A stretch of 64,000 nt of DNA from Selaginella moellendorffii (GCF_000143415.4 NW_003314264.1:450124-514123); one strand, 5' to 3'; positions 1 to 11,187 are shown, counted from the stretch's first letter. Notes: generated by a model not told the origin, from the letters alone. Numbers and translations are program-made.

Positions 1-2
1 CT

Positions 3-1044
3 ATGGCGGTGATGAGCAAGAAGGTAGCTACCACAGCTCCGCTCGTCATCCTTGGCTTGTGGACAGCAAAGTTGATCTTTGAGCAAGCAGAAGTCTCCAT
101 GTCTTCCATAGCTGCTGGCTGCCCGGATTCGGTGACGTACCCTTTCAGGTCAGTGGATGTCATGTTCTTGGCTACTCACTATTTTCTTTGTCGACAGGTT
201 TGGCAACCACGCCATCGACAGATTTATCTGTGTTCTGGTATTTTTCTTCAAGACCGCTCTGGACAGTAGCCTCGGACTCTGGATCTCTGGCTACTTGCTT
301 TCCGTCGCCATATCCACCTTTGCTTTCATAGCTGTAGAAGCTTCACGATATGGACACGCCTGGCTCCTCAGCCTCACACCAATCTACGCCTTTCTCTTCC
401 AAGTTGGTGGCATTTCTGTTGTCGTTCCGGCCCTCTGGCTCCCCATCTATATCCTTTCGAACGCAGCTGAGAGATCTCCTCGACATGCTTGTGATAAAAC
501 AATATCTTCTCACCGTGCAGTACTTATCCAGTTTGCTCTCCTATTCTTTGAGATTATTTCCGTAGCCATGGTGCTGCCTCTGAAAAATGTGAACAAAGAC
601 CTCGCCATCTTCCTCTTTCAATTCGCACCCATAGTTTGTCCAATATTCTGGCTCCCCATCACCACCACCAAAGACTCCGATCCAGCCAGTGGACACAAGG
701 CCGTGGTCCATCTTCACTTCATGCAAGCTGGTAAAGCAGCCGTCTGGCACATTGTTGCGATCCTGCTCGTGCTGGACGATCCAGAAATTCCGTCCAAAAC
801 ACTTCAACTCTTGTGGCACCACCCAGGAGACCTTTGGTGCAGCTTCTTCCTTTTGATAGACTGCCTCGTCCTTTTTGCTGCGATGGTGTACTTGACGGCT
901 GTAGAGGACGGAACTACGGCTGCTCTTTGTATACTGCTTGGAGTGCCTATACTCGGACCAGGAGCCAGTCTGTCGATGTACTTCGCTTACAGGGAGGACA
1001 AGTTCCTGGAGACGACCATAAAAACGAAGAATAAGCACCAGTAG
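3..1044 (+). CDS. polytopic membrane protein of unknown function
   Basis: Two exons (3-148 and 198-1044) joined across a 49-nt GT-AG intron (149-197) give an open frame of about 331 aa. The ATG lies 2 nt from the window edge, so the true start could be further upstream. The product has about seven to eight hydrophobic segments, for example around AIDRFICVLVFFF, SGYLLSVAISTFAF, IYAFLFQVGG, LIQFALLFFEII and ALCILLGVPILGPG, with a Lys-rich C-terminus. No soluble domain is visible. The pattern (an LC-LV-FF-like segment, then a conserved Glu-Ala-Ser-Arg, then a FQ-GG-VVP-LWLP stretch) reminds me of polytopic proteins common in filamentous fungi, but that is recall, not a search. The gene converges on HSP90, with about 120 bp between the stop codons. 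I do not assign a function. Confidence 0.75.
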
Positions 1045-1166
1045 TCGGAGATAGAACCGCACCCGTTCAAGCGAACCAGACTTGGAGTGAGTCAAGTCGA
1101 TGTAGTAACCACGTAATAACAGTGTAGCTTATTGTTTGTCCTGCAGACACTGACCCGTAATTTTTC

Positions 1167-3439
1167 TTAGTCGACCTCCTCCATTTTGTGGCTGCTGCTT
1201 CCACTAGGAGCATGCTCGGCACGCTTCTCAGGAACTGTCGTCGCATCGTGAAGGTTGAGTCCCAGCTTTAGCATGCGACTGATTCTGGCTCCAAATGCAC
1301 TTGGATCTTCAAGGCTGAATCCAGATGTCAAGAGCGCCGTCTCAAAAAGCAGTAGCACCACGTCCCTCACTGCAGTATCCTTCTCGTTTCTGTCTGCTCT
1401 GATCCTCAGCGCGTTCATGATCGAGTTGTCGGTATTGATTTCCAGCGTCTTCTTGCTGGTCATGTAGTTGGACATGCTCGCATCTCGCAAGGCTTGCGCC
1501 TTCATGATACGTTCCATGTTTGCTGTCCACCCGTACTCGCCCGTCACAAGGCAACATGGAGAGCTCACGATGCGGTCGGAGACGACTACTTTCTCCACCT
1601 CGTCTCCAAGTATGTTCTTCATAACTTTGCATAGGCGCTCGTACTGTGCTTTCTTTTGCTCCTTGGCTTTCTTGTCCTCCTCAGTCTCTTCCATTGTGAG
1701 GCCCTCCTTGGTGATAGAGACCAGCCTTTTGCCGTCGTATTCCTTAAGTTGCTTAACGGCGTACTCGTCTATAGCATCAACCATGAAGATGATCTCGTGT
1801 CCCTTCTTCTTCAGCTTCTCCAGGAACGGAGAGTTTTGCACGGCGGTCTTGCTCTCTCCCGTGATGTAATATATCTCCTTCTGCCCGGGCCTCATTCGAG
1901 TCATGTAGTCTCTCAAGCTGGTCAACTCGTCCCCGCTCTTGGTCGAGTAATATCGCAGGAGCTCGGCCAGCTTCGCTCGGTTCTGAAAGTCTTCGTGGAT
2001 AGCAAGCTTGATATGTTTGGAGTAGACGTCGTAGAACTTGCGGTACTGCTCCTTGTTCTCGGCAAGATCTGCAAAGAGCTCCAAGCACTTCCTTGTCAGG
2101 TTCTTCTTGACCACTTTAAGAATCTTGTTCTGCTGTAGCATTTCCCGGGAGATGTTCAGTGGCAAGTCCTCCGAATCGACAATGCCTCGGACAAATCCAA
2201 GGTACTCTGGGATCAGCTCCTCGCAATCGTCCATAATGAACACTCTTCGAACGTAAAGCTTGATATTGTTCAGTCTCTTCTTCGGATTGAAAACGTCGAA
2301 AGGTGCTCGCTTCGGAATGTAGAGCACTGCCTTGAACTGTAGCTGCCCCTCCACTGAGAAGTGTTTGACAGCCAAGTGATCCTCCCAGTCGTTTGTGAGG
2401 ATCTTGTAGAAGCTAGCGTACTCCTGTTGAGTGATCTCCGCGGGGTTTCTCATCCAAATCGGCCTCTGATTATTCACGATCTTCCACTCGTGAGTGTCCT
2501 CCTTCCCCTTCCCTTTCTGGGCACCTGAAGTTCCAGAGGCCTTCGAAGTCCATAGAGAAATTGGATAGTTGATGAATTCTGAGTGTTTCTTGATAAGATC
2601 ACTCAGCCTCCTCTCTTCGAGATATTCCAGCTGAACCATAGCGAGCCACTTGTATGAAACAAAAGAACCATCACCACCACCACCATCGCAGTTTCTACCT
2701 GGTCGTCTTTGAGATGCAAAATAACTTTGGTGCCACGGCTAAGTTTCTCCTTCGAAGTGTCCTTTGACACGGTAAAAGAACCTCCCGCTTCGGATTGCCA
2801 GACATACTGCTGGTCGTCAGTGTGCTTGCTTACCACAGTGACGCTGTTGGCAACCAGGAAAGCCGAGTAAAATCCAACACCAAACTGTCCGATGAGCGAT
2901 ATGTCCGCTGCTCCGGCAGCCAAAGCAGCAGCAAAGTCTCTTGTCCCCGATTTCGCAATCGTTCCCAGATTGTGGACAAGCTCTGGACATCGAAAGAATC
3001 AAATCAGTTCCACATTTTTTTCTACCAAGGAAAAAAGGCGAACTCTCGAGACTTGAAATGATCATCAACATGAAATCCAAAAGAAAACGCTCACCACAGC
3101 ACACAACCGTACCGTATTTTGTCAATCCAATCCCACTGTCGATGATCGACAGGGTTTTGTTTGCCTTGTCCGGAACAATGTGAATGAAAAGCTCCGGCTC
3201 GTCCTTGAGCTTGTTCTTATCGGTGAGCGATTGGTAGCGAATCTTATCCAGCGCCTGACGGCAGAGGGCATGAATCCATCAATGAATCTGGCAAAAAAGA
3301 AAACGAGAAACAAACGTACGTCCGAGGCATTGCTGATCACCTCCCGCAAGAAAATCTCCTTGTTGCTGTAGAATGTGTTGACGATGAGGCTGAGCAGCTG
3401 ATTGATCTCTGCCTGGAACGCGAATTTCTCTGACTCCAT
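1167..3439 (-). CDS. HSP90: cytosolic heat shock protein 90 chaperone
   Basis: Four exons on the minus strand (3320-3439, 3113-3254, 2699-2982, 1167-2630) splice in frame to 669 aa. The N-terminal GHKL ATPase domain has the catalytic Glu in [11 protein letters not shown], the nucleotide-binding Asp in IIDSGIG and the glycine lid GQFGVGFYS. The middle domain follows, with PKRAPFDVF and NISREMLQQ, then the dimerisation domain, ending in MEEVD, the TPR co-chaperone docking signal of cytosolic HSP90. Established role: ATP-dependent maturation of kinases, receptors and resistance proteins in the cytosol. Odd feature: the segment between NYPISLW (about residue 209) and HEWK is only about 20 residues, rich in Gly, Ser, Thr and Lys. 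The usual charged linker is longer and strongly acidic. This accounts for most of the shortfall from about 700 aa. All domain landmarks are present, so the gene looks functional. Confidence 0.97.
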
Positions 3440-3916
3440 TGCCGCGTCGCGCCGCTGCAAAATCCCGCAAGAACCCTAGAAATATTTGAGACGCCACGCT
3501 AAACGTCGCGTGACGTGTCAAGTAAATAAAGGTAACTTTTCTTACCCTTGTTTAAAAGTGTCTAATGGCAGTTTTAATTTATTAACATTTAATTTTTTGC
3601 ACAATTATGAGTATTTAAAGCTGAAATTAAATTAATAGAATTATCGCAAGATAAAAAATATTTCAAAGGAAAATTTTCAGACAAAAAGCAACAATCTTTT
3701 GTAAGAGTTTAACGGCATCCCTTGTCAATCGAGTTTCCTTTTGTAGCTTTGAAAGGACACCCGCCGCATTTCCTGCAATGACTTTGTTGCTTATGTACGT
3801 CCAACCCAGCTGCATATCAAACCTTTAGAGTTTAAGATGTCCCGGAGAATTTGTGCTTTCCACAAGGTCTTATTTTTTATTAATTCATATTTTGGTAGAT
3901 AAGATTCACTACCATT
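3440..3916. promoter_or_regulatory. HSP90 upstream region
   Basis: About 480 bp of AT-rich DNA lie between the HSP90 start codon and the first recognisable BAHD-like sequence. It must hold the HSP90 promoter and 5' UTR on the minus strand. I see no convincing array of heat-shock elements (alternating GAA and TTC blocks) and no open reading frame worth calling. Confidence 0.4.
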
Positions 3917-4672
3917 CACATGGCAAACAGGAAACGCTTCAGGGCTTTTCGGACCAGGATCTCGCCAAGCCCCACGAGCTGACGCCAAATCCCACGAACA
4001 TCTTCTACTGCAGGCACGTTATGTTCTCCCGATGTTTCATCATTCATGGAGGACATGATGGTTTCCAAAACCCAGTGCGATCCCACCGCAGACGAATCGA
4101 GTGATCCAAACGAGAAATCTCACAAAGTTGATCACAGGAGAGGAACTCTTTTCTGGTCTCCACGCCCTACCTCCAGTCAACCCTTCTCCACGTACGTTTC
4201 CCTAGCCGCCTACCTCTGGAAGGCAATCGGGGCCCAGTCCAAGAATATGGTCCTGTGCCCGGTCAACGGCCGCCGTGGACTCAAACTCCCGGCTCGCTTC
4301 TTCGGCAATGCAGAGTTTAGAGCACGGTCTGACTTGGCTTCGACAATTGACAGGGGCTTGTTGCTTCCAGGAGGATTATTTGCAACCAGTTATGGATTTC
4401 TTTGAACTGAAGTAATAGCACGAGTACCAATAACATAATTCTCCCCAGATGACAGAAGAGGTTCACAGGCGCTTGCTCTCGATCCAAACTTGGTCATCAC
4501 TAGCTGGGCTCGACTGCCCTGCTATGAGCTCGGCTTTGGATTCAACCGTCCAGTTCTTGCCACGCCCACCAAGGGGGGTTGCGAAGGTTAGTGGTAGTGC
4601 TTACTTTAAGAAACTCTCATATTGTCTACTCGGGGTTTTATTATCAACTCGCTATCCTTTAGCCATTGCGGT
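3917..4672 (+). pseudogene. BAHD acyltransferase fragment (truncated paralogue)
   Basis: Blocks matching the intact BAHD gene at 5172-6560 occur in the same order but broken. 3920-4030 matches the end of its exon 1 (ETLQGFSDQDLAK, HELTP) and runs into its intron sequence. 4170-4340 matches the FSTYVSLAAYLWK and CPVNGRRG region. 4470-4590 matches the SWARL and LATPT region near the C-terminus. The N-terminal third, the HxxxD segment and other parts are deleted, and the pieces lie in different frames. It is a decayed tandem copy of the downstream gene. The acceptor-domain Asp-Phe-Gly motif is altered to GFGF, consistent with loss of function. Confidence 0.85.
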
Positions 4673-5171
4673 GCCGTAGCCAAACGTTAAAAGAGCAAGT
4701 CTCTTGGAGTGTAGGATGATTTTTACACAGAGTTTTGAACTTACATTCTTCCGTTGCCATGAACTTTTGCAAGTATAATATTCAGCGGGATGGTTTATTT
4801 GCTCAACATTATTAATCAAAAGCCTTGGTATGTCTGCTCGAGCTGCTGATGATTCTTGTGGAAGTAAAATTGATGCTCTGCTATAGCAACATTCTCATGG
4901 ACAAAGGAAGGTGATTACTTACGCTACTTCTCCAATCAAATTGTTAAAAGCATGGGGATTCTGTCCCCGTGATAAACTTGCTCAGACCGAAATCGAAGCA
5001 GGAAGCTATGCATGTTTAAGGTTCTGCTCTTGTTTGTGGTTTGGCTAAACCTCAACGTAAAAAATTTAGCGGCAGACAAAGCACCACAAAGACTCCAGTG
5101 ACCACGTGGCAGATTTGGGATATTCGACAGATATGCGCGTTAATAATCTTAGTGTTTGACCTGACACAGCT
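4673..5171. other. intergenic, promoter of the downstream BAHD gene
   Basis: About 500 bp with no coding signal. It contains the promoter and 5' leader of the BAHD gene that starts at 5172. I see no distinctive regulatory repeat. Confidence 0.4.
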
Positions 5172-6560
5172 ATGTATAGGATGATTGAGAGAAGCTCTTC
5201 GAGATGGGTGTCGTCGTCGATCAAGAATCCTCTCTCGACATGGTTTCCTCTCACCCCGATCGATATCCACATGCCACTAATTCACAGCCCTCTGGTCCTC
5301 GCATTCTCCTCCCCGGTTCCTGAAGGATTTGTGGCCGATTTGGAGCGCGCGATCCAGCAGGTGCTGTGCCACTACAGAGATTTAGCTGGGCGGATCCGGA
5401 GGAACGAGTCCGGGAAGCTTGGGATCTATCTCAACGACCAGGACGAGGACTGCGGCGTCCTCTGGATTGAGGCTTCCACCCAGGAAACGCTTCAGGGTTT
5501 TTCGGATCAGGATCTCGCAAAGCTCCACGAGCTGACGCCAATGGCTTCGCAGGATCCCGTGAACATGGGAATCCCTCTTCTACTCCAGGTATGTTCTCCC
5601 GATGTTTCCTTCCATTGGCATACATGTGTGGTGTAGATCACTCGATTCGGTTGCGGTGGGATCGCACTGGGTTTTGGAGTCAACCATCGTGTCGTCGATT
5701 GCAACGCGCTCCCGGAATTTCTCCTCGACCTCGCAAAGTTGACCAGGGGGGAGCGGTCAATCGAGGAACTCCTGTCCGGGCAGCCCATTGACCGCTCCTG
5801 CATGATGCCCCGCCGCCCTCCACGCCCTAGCTTTGACCACTCTGACTACACCACCAACATCATCACAATGCTTTCCAGCGACGAGGCCAAGTCGATCGTC
5901 ACCCGCACGATCCACTTCACCAGAGAGCGTCTCGCGCTCCTCAAGTCCGAGTGTAACAAAGGTCGCTCCAATCAACCCTTCTCCACGTACGTCTCCCTGT
6001 CTGCATACCTCTGGAAGTCAATCACCGCCGCCCGGGAAGTCAACGTCCAGTCCAAGACGATAATACTGTGCCCGGTCAACGGCCGCCGTGGGCTCGCGCT
6101 CCCGGCTCACTTCTTCGGCAATGCGGTGTTTAGGCGGTGCGCATGCGCCACGGTTTGCGATATCCTTGCCATGCCCTTGGGTGACTTGGCCTCGCTGATT
6201 GCCGCAGGCTTAGAGTCTTTATCGCAGGAGGATTATTTGCGATCGGTTGTGGATTTCCTTGCATTGAAGCAACAACACGAGGACCAGCAGCGTAGTTCTC
6301 CCCAGGCGGAAGAGATTCCCCGCTTTTCTTTCGATCCAAACTTGATCATCACTAGCTGGGCTCGACTGCCCTTCTACGAGCTCGACTTTGGATTCGGTCG
6401 TCCGGTTCTTGCCACCCCCACGGAGGGCCCTTGCGAAGGTTACGTGCGAGTGGTGCCATCTAGCAATGGTGACGGAGGTCTAGCAGTAGTGCCCACTCTA
6501 AGAAACGCTCATATGGACAAGCTTGTCTACTCCATTTTCAATGACAACAAAGATGGTTAA
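5172..6560 (+). CDS. BAHD-family acyltransferase
   Basis: Exons 5172-5588 and 5637-6560, joined across a 48-nt intron, encode 446 aa, the normal BAHD length. The catalytic HxxxD motif is NHRVVDCNAL, right after the intron. The structural DFGWG motif near the C-terminus appears as LDFGFGRP. Other family landmarks are the CPVNGRRG loop, FFGNAV and FDPNLIITSWARLPFY. The intron follows a Gln codon just upstream of HxxxD, the position of the conserved BAHD 'Q intron'. BAHD enzymes transfer acyl groups from acyl-CoA to hydroxyl or amine acceptors (phenolics, alcohols, polyamines) in the cytosol; the substrate cannot be read from sequence. Start choice: the first ATG in the open frame, giving a somewhat short N-terminus before STWFPLTPIDI. 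It sits between two damaged paralogues, so the cluster arose by tandem duplication. Confidence 0.92.
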
Positions 6561-6688
6561 CACTTTCCATTGATCAGCAATGGACAAGCCTGTCTACTCC
6601 ACAGATGGTTAGTGAAGGGATCAAATCGCATCGACAAATTGTTAACCTGGCAGCTCTTCCATTGTTCAGCACAAATTCATTTTCAATC

Positions 6689-8011
6689 ATGGTCATCACG
6701 ATTGAGCGGTTGCCGGAATGGATCCGGATTCAGAGCGACGACGGGAGCAGCGATCATTCTCCATGGCTACGTCTCAGCCCGATCGATTCCCTGATGCCAA
6801 GCTATCACGTCCCACTCCTCCTTGCATTCTCTTCGAAGCTACGTACCTCTTCTCGCTTGAAAGATTCGCTCGAAAAGGTGTTGGGCTACTACATGGAGCT
6901 CGCGGGTCGGATTGGAAGAGATGAATCTGGGGATCTGGCTATTCGTCTTAACAACGAGGGAGTTTTTTGGGTGGAAGCCGTCGCAACGGAAACATTGGTC
7001 GAGTTTCTGGGTAGCGATGATGGTCATGGAAATATTCACAAGCTTACACCCATGTCATCATCGAACAATCTAGATTCAAGCAAGATTTCGATCAGTGAAG
7101 TTTACTCGTTCCAGATCACAAGCTTTAGCTGTGGAGGATTTGCGCTGGGGCTTGGAATCCAGCACCACGCCGCCGATTGCAACGCGGTCCCCGGCTTCCT
7201 GGCCGACTGGGCAGCACTCGCGAGCGGCAAAGCCGCGAAGTTTTCGGACAGTCGCTCGTCCGATCGTACCTTGATGATGCCCCGGGATCCACCCATGCCG
7301 GAGTTCGAGCACCCCGAGTACGCGCTCACGCCGAAGCACTACACAGTCCTCACCCCGGAGGAATCCAAAGCCCTCACCACTCGACGGATCCACTTTCGCA
7401 AAGGCGAGCTCGATCGGCTCAAAAACAGTGAAAGCGCTGGAGGATCTAGCTCCACATTCGTGTGCCTGGCAGTCCATCTCTGGCGGCTCATCACCATGGC
7501 CAGGGGAGTCAGCGGCGGCCGCCGCACGGTGCTCTACTGCCCGGTCAATGGTCGCCGTGGACTCTCACTCCCGGTTGACTACTTTGGCAACGCCGTGTTC
7601 CGGGCGCGCTGTGAGGTCAGCGCGGAAGATCTCACGGAGATCCAAAATCCATGTCGTAGAAGGGCAATCGAGCCCAGCTTGTGATGACCAAGTTGGGATC
7701 GAAGCTGATCCTCGTGAATCCGGCGCTGTCGTGCTGCTCTGATTTGGGAGCTTCTCTCAGCTGGAGAGCCACGAAATCCACCACCGATCTCAAGCGCTCG
7801 GCCTCGGACGCCCTCTCGATACTCGCCGCGATGATCGAAGCTCCAAATTCCAGTGGGAACTCCAATCCTTGCCACACCCACGAATGGTCCCTGCGAAGGC
7901 TACGTCCGTGTTGTTCCATCGGGCCTCCAAGACGGGAGCTTGGAAGCCGTCGCTACTCTTCGCCAAGAACACATGGAAAACCTACTCGCTTTGATCGAAG
8001 CACACAAGTAA
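6689..8011 (+). pseudogene. BAHD acyltransferase disrupted by an internal inversion
   Basis: A second BAHD paralogue starts MVITIERLPEW at 6689 (an upstream in-frame ATG at 6605 is possible). It keeps HxxxD as QHHAADCNAV and CPVNGRRG, and has no intron at the Q position, so that intron is lost relative to its neighbour. Coding agreement stops at about 7643. The next family segment (SIIAAS, then SVVDFVALQ, FDPNLVITSWARLPFY and DMDFG) is read on the opposite strand between about 7855 and 7644. From 7856 the plus-strand frame resumes with GTPILATPTNGPCEGY and runs 51 codons to the TAA at 8009-8011. As it stands the plus frame ends early at 7681. Order and content match an otherwise complete BAHD, so one internal segment has been flipped. 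It is non-functional as assembled, unless the inversion is an assembly error. Confidence 0.9.
7644..7855 (-). other. inverted 0.2-kb segment inside the BAHD gene
   Basis: The minus strand of this interval carries the missing BAHD coding stretch in one uninterrupted frame. The breakpoints are placed where plus-strand family similarity ends (after the codons for LTEI) and resumes (GTPILATP). The Phe-Gly or Trp-Gly that should follow DFG is missing at the right-hand joint, suggesting a few bases were lost there. Both joints lie in short sequence shared between the two ends (TCCAAAATCCA near 7641 and TCCAAATTCCA near 7842), but as a direct rather than inverted repeat. Confidence 0.85.
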
Positions 8012-8059
8012 AAAAATTATCGATAGAGTATAGTGAAACATCCAAAGTCTTGGATTCGA

Positions 8060-8422
8060 TCACTCATCACCCGAGGGCCGAGTTCTCTTTGAAATATCAT
8101 AGTTCGTCTTCTCCAAGCTCTCTTCTTCCTCCTCATCCCCATCCTTCTTCTTCTTCACCCTCTCCTTGTAGCTCTCGTCAGCAACATTGTGCCCGACTTT
8201 GCCATACCTTTTCTTCTTGCTATCATCATCCGGTTCTCCTCCACCTTTCGATCCGCTCTGGCCACAAAACCATCGCTGCTGCTGCTGCTGATCCAAGCTC
8301 CAATTCTGCCCAAACCCAAACTCCAACGAAGAAGAAGACGCGACCAAAGAACTCGTGCTACTCGCGCTCTGGCATTGCCCGGACAGGACAAACCTCCTCG
8401 TCAAATGGATCAATCGAGACAT
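8060..8422 (-). CDS. small protein with mitochondrial-type N-terminus, unknown
   Basis: A 120-codon open frame on the minus strand. The N-terminus (MSRLIHLTRRFVLSGQ) is rich in Arg, Leu and Ser and lacks acidic residues, as expected for a mitochondrial or plastid targeting peptide. It is followed by Ser-rich sequence, a CAG-type glutamine run (QQQQQ), RWFCGQSG, and a highly charged tail with KKKK and an EEEEE run. I do not recognise the family. The gene sits tail to tail with the disrupted BAHD gene and 0.5 kb from CCR4. It could be one exon of a longer gene, but I see no clear flanking exon. Moderate confidence that it is real, based on presequence-like composition rather than homology. Confidence 0.5.
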   Translation of the reverse strand: MSRLIHLTRRFVLSGQCQSASSTSSLVASSSSLEFGFGQNWSLDQQQQQRWFCGQSGSKGGGEPDDDSKKKRYGKVGHNVADESYKERVKKKKDGDEEEEESLEKTNYDISKRTRPSGDE

Positions 8423-8930
8423 CGCTCGCTAGATCTAGCCCTAATTTTCGCTATTTGCTGGCCTTCTCTCTTCTTGCATGGGTGCCAAGTGTGGCTCACT
8501 AACTGCACCACCTCATGATCTGGCCACCTGGTAAAAAGACCTTTTACCGTTAGATTTGCTCTGGATAGGATTCGAACACATAAGGTGCTTATAAAATCCA
8601 ATTATTTTCTACGACTTGGATACAAACGGTGTATCGAGGCCGATCTTTCGCCAAAGCCAATTATATTATCTGCTTTGCTTGAAATATTTGCTGGTAAAAA
8701 TATATCACATGACTCTTACCTCCAAATATATCACCTTGAAAACCCCAACGTAGACAAATATTCCTCCTGCTACTCGCGCTGTATTCCGTGCGTACTACAC
8801 CCAATACCAGCATTTTCCACACAACACAGTTGATCCTAGTTTTTGCTTGTTTTTACTTTGGACATTCCCTTCTCATCGAGCCTGGCTCTCCAAGAGAAGA
8901 ATCTCTCTTTTACAAAAGCTTTCCCCCTTG
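8423..8930. other. intergenic, CCR4 3' region
   Basis: About 500 bp. It should hold the 3' UTR of CCR4 (transcribed leftwards) and the promoter of the small minus-strand gene at 8060-8422. I see no other feature. Confidence 0.4.
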
Positions 8931-11187
8931 CTACCTCCTCAGCCTGGAAGGTCTGCACCGAAACTCCGCCAGTAACGCTATATGATCTGACGACCACTCT
9001 GGAGAAGGGAGCGCTGTGTCTTTCCGCAAGCTCTCCTCGTCCAAAAGCTCGAGTAGTGAATCCACCACTATTGAATCCGCTGCAAACAGAGAAAAAAAAA
9101 CGTTTTGCTTGTGTCAATCGCTTCATCTCCAGGAAGGCCAAACACTCACCGGTGTAGAATATGTAGTCCAGCGTACCAAGGAAATCTCTCGTGCAATTTG
9201 TGAAAAGGGGCTCGTTGCTACCATCACGCCGCGATAATGCTGAGTACGCACTTACCTGTAAATATAACAAGCCAGTCAAGAGTGAACGAAGCTCGAGTTC
9301 TTACCAGAGGCAATTGGTGGCACAACTTGCTCGCAGGTCTTAGAATTCCAAGAGGATCAATGGCAAGCTCCGGGTGAGTTGGTTCGACTCTTCCTGTGGC
9401 CAGGAGGGAGTGTGGAGCGCTGAGAACAAAAAACAAAAAAGTTGGCACTCTCGGGAATCAAGAAGTAGAGACTGACCTGCCAGGAACAGAATTAAAATCA
9501 CCAGCAACAAGCATGGGAATTTCCGCGCTTGCAGCAATCTTCTCCAGACCTTTAAGAAGAGTTTGCACCTGAAGAGAAAAACTCAGATCACGCGAATTGC
9601 TATTAGGGATACTCTACCTGCCATAGTTTCACGTCTTTCAGCTCAGGATTCGCATGAATATGAGTATTGGCCTGAAAAGGAAAAGGTGTTGGAAGTCGAG
9701 ATCCCACTGCATGTAGCTTACCACACAGATCAATTGCTTTTTAGACGGGTCTGGATAATCCAAGACCTCCAGCACCACAATGAGAGCGACATTATCCTAA
9801 TGCAGAGGCCAAGTCAGTATCAATGACACAGCGAACGGAGAAAACCTTGAGAAGGCGGGTGAGAGCTGCTTTTCTTTGAGCAGAGGGCATGTAAGCTTCT
9901 GAAAACGATTGTGCTGCCTTATTGAACTCCACCTGATCCAGTAATGTGTAACCATTTGTAATGGTTTGGATTAGGAAATTAAAAATCTACCTCGTATTTT
10001 TTGACTTGTAAGAACCGATCATTGCGATAAAATGTAGCACAACCATCAATAGTGTACACCCCCGCAGCATAGACCTGAACCCCATGGCATTAAGTTTGAG
10101 TGTCCTAGCACTAGACAATACCTCTGCAGTCTTTTTCTTGTAAACCGCCGAATATCCGTGCTTCTCAAGTTCCGGAGCAAAGAACTCGTCAAAGTGGTCG
10201 CTTTGAATCTGAAACAATCATGTAGAGATTATACGTAGAAGTCCTGTGAGAGCATACCTCTTGCAGACACAGGATATCCGCTCGATAGCCCACAATCTCG
10301 CGCAGCAGGTTTTGCCGTCGGTAGGCCCACGAGAGAGCCCACTGGGGGCAATAGCTGTACATGTCGCTGGTGGCATACAAATCAGCCAGTACATTGTATG
10401 ACAGAACCGTGAAAGATCCTGGAGCCCCCAGCCGACCATCCAACTCAAGCCCGTCAATGGTGTTCACTTGAACCATTCTCCTGGGTGGTGGACACGGAGC
10501 TGGAATAACCCGTTGTGTGAGAAGAGAGTTAGAGAGTCCCCCTGTTGGCATTCCCGTGGCCGTCGACATAACCACGCACTCCAGCTTGAGAGCATGTCCT
10601 ACGTCTTCTTCCGTCGGTGTATACGTTTTCACAGAGCCTACTTCCCATATCTCTGTCCCGTTCTGGTCCTGTGTCTTCGTAGGCCCCCCTATGATACCGT
10701 TGCTCACTGGAGCACCCCCGCCTACAGACCCACCCCGTCCAAACAACTCGTCTTCCTCGGCCCCATTCTCTCGAGCAATGTTTGTGGCGTGTGCATGCAT
10801 TGCCCGGTGATGACGCCATGAATCGGAGAAGCACTTGGACGAGCAGTGGAGGCTCTTGCTCACTGGCAGCTTAGCTTTCAAACAGCCTATACACTGAAGA
10901 GTCGCAGGCTCCGAGGGATGCACGCTACACACGGATGCTCTCTTGTCAGTTTGGATTCGGCACCTGGAAGATTGAATGCGTAAGAAAAAGTGAATAGAGT
11001 AGAGGAAAAAAAAAACACTTTTCTTTTACCATTTCCACCTAAGATAGTATCCATCGATGGGAGATGTTACTGGAACGTCGTCAGTCGTGGTAGTCCCATC
11101 GGGAAGCCGTAGTTGGACGTAGGGAGAGAGCTCGCAGCCTACAATAGGAATGTCCGACGGTAAATGCAAGCGCAGGACGCTCAGCAT
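8931..11187 (-). CDS. CCR4: CCR4-type poly(A) deadenylase (CCR4-NOT catalytic subunit)
   Basis: Eleven minus-strand exons splice in frame to 570 aa: 11030-11187, 10258-10963, 10122-10208, 9991-10074, 9846-9932, 9722-9796, 9618-9671, 9477-9568, 9305-9419, 9150-9255, 8931-9079. The N-terminus (MLSVLRLHLPSDIPIVGCEL) and the Cys/His module CSVHPSE, CIGC, CSSKC with SWRHH are the MYND-like zinc-binding region typical of plant CCR4, which lacks the leucine-rich repeats of yeast Ccr4. The endonuclease/exonuclease/phosphatase domain has the catalytic landmarks NVLADLYAT, LCLQE (metal-binding Glu), GDFNSVPGS (Asp and Asn) and SSDHIALLAEF (Asp-His). Established role: shortening mRNA poly(A) tails in the cytoplasm as part of CCR4-NOT. 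All motifs are intact. It is divergent from UGE, with a shared 1.6-kb upstream region. Confidence 0.95.

Noticed and set aside
541-1095. 184-codon minus-strand frame opposite the membrane protein
   Set aside because: Exact shadow of the plus-strand gene, with no independent features.
1656-2138. 160-codon plus-strand frame opposite HSP90
   Set aside because: Antisense shadow of a highly conserved coding exon with biased codons.
3791-3988. 65-codon minus-strand frame near the BAHD fragment
   Set aside because: Antisense of a degraded BAHD exon.
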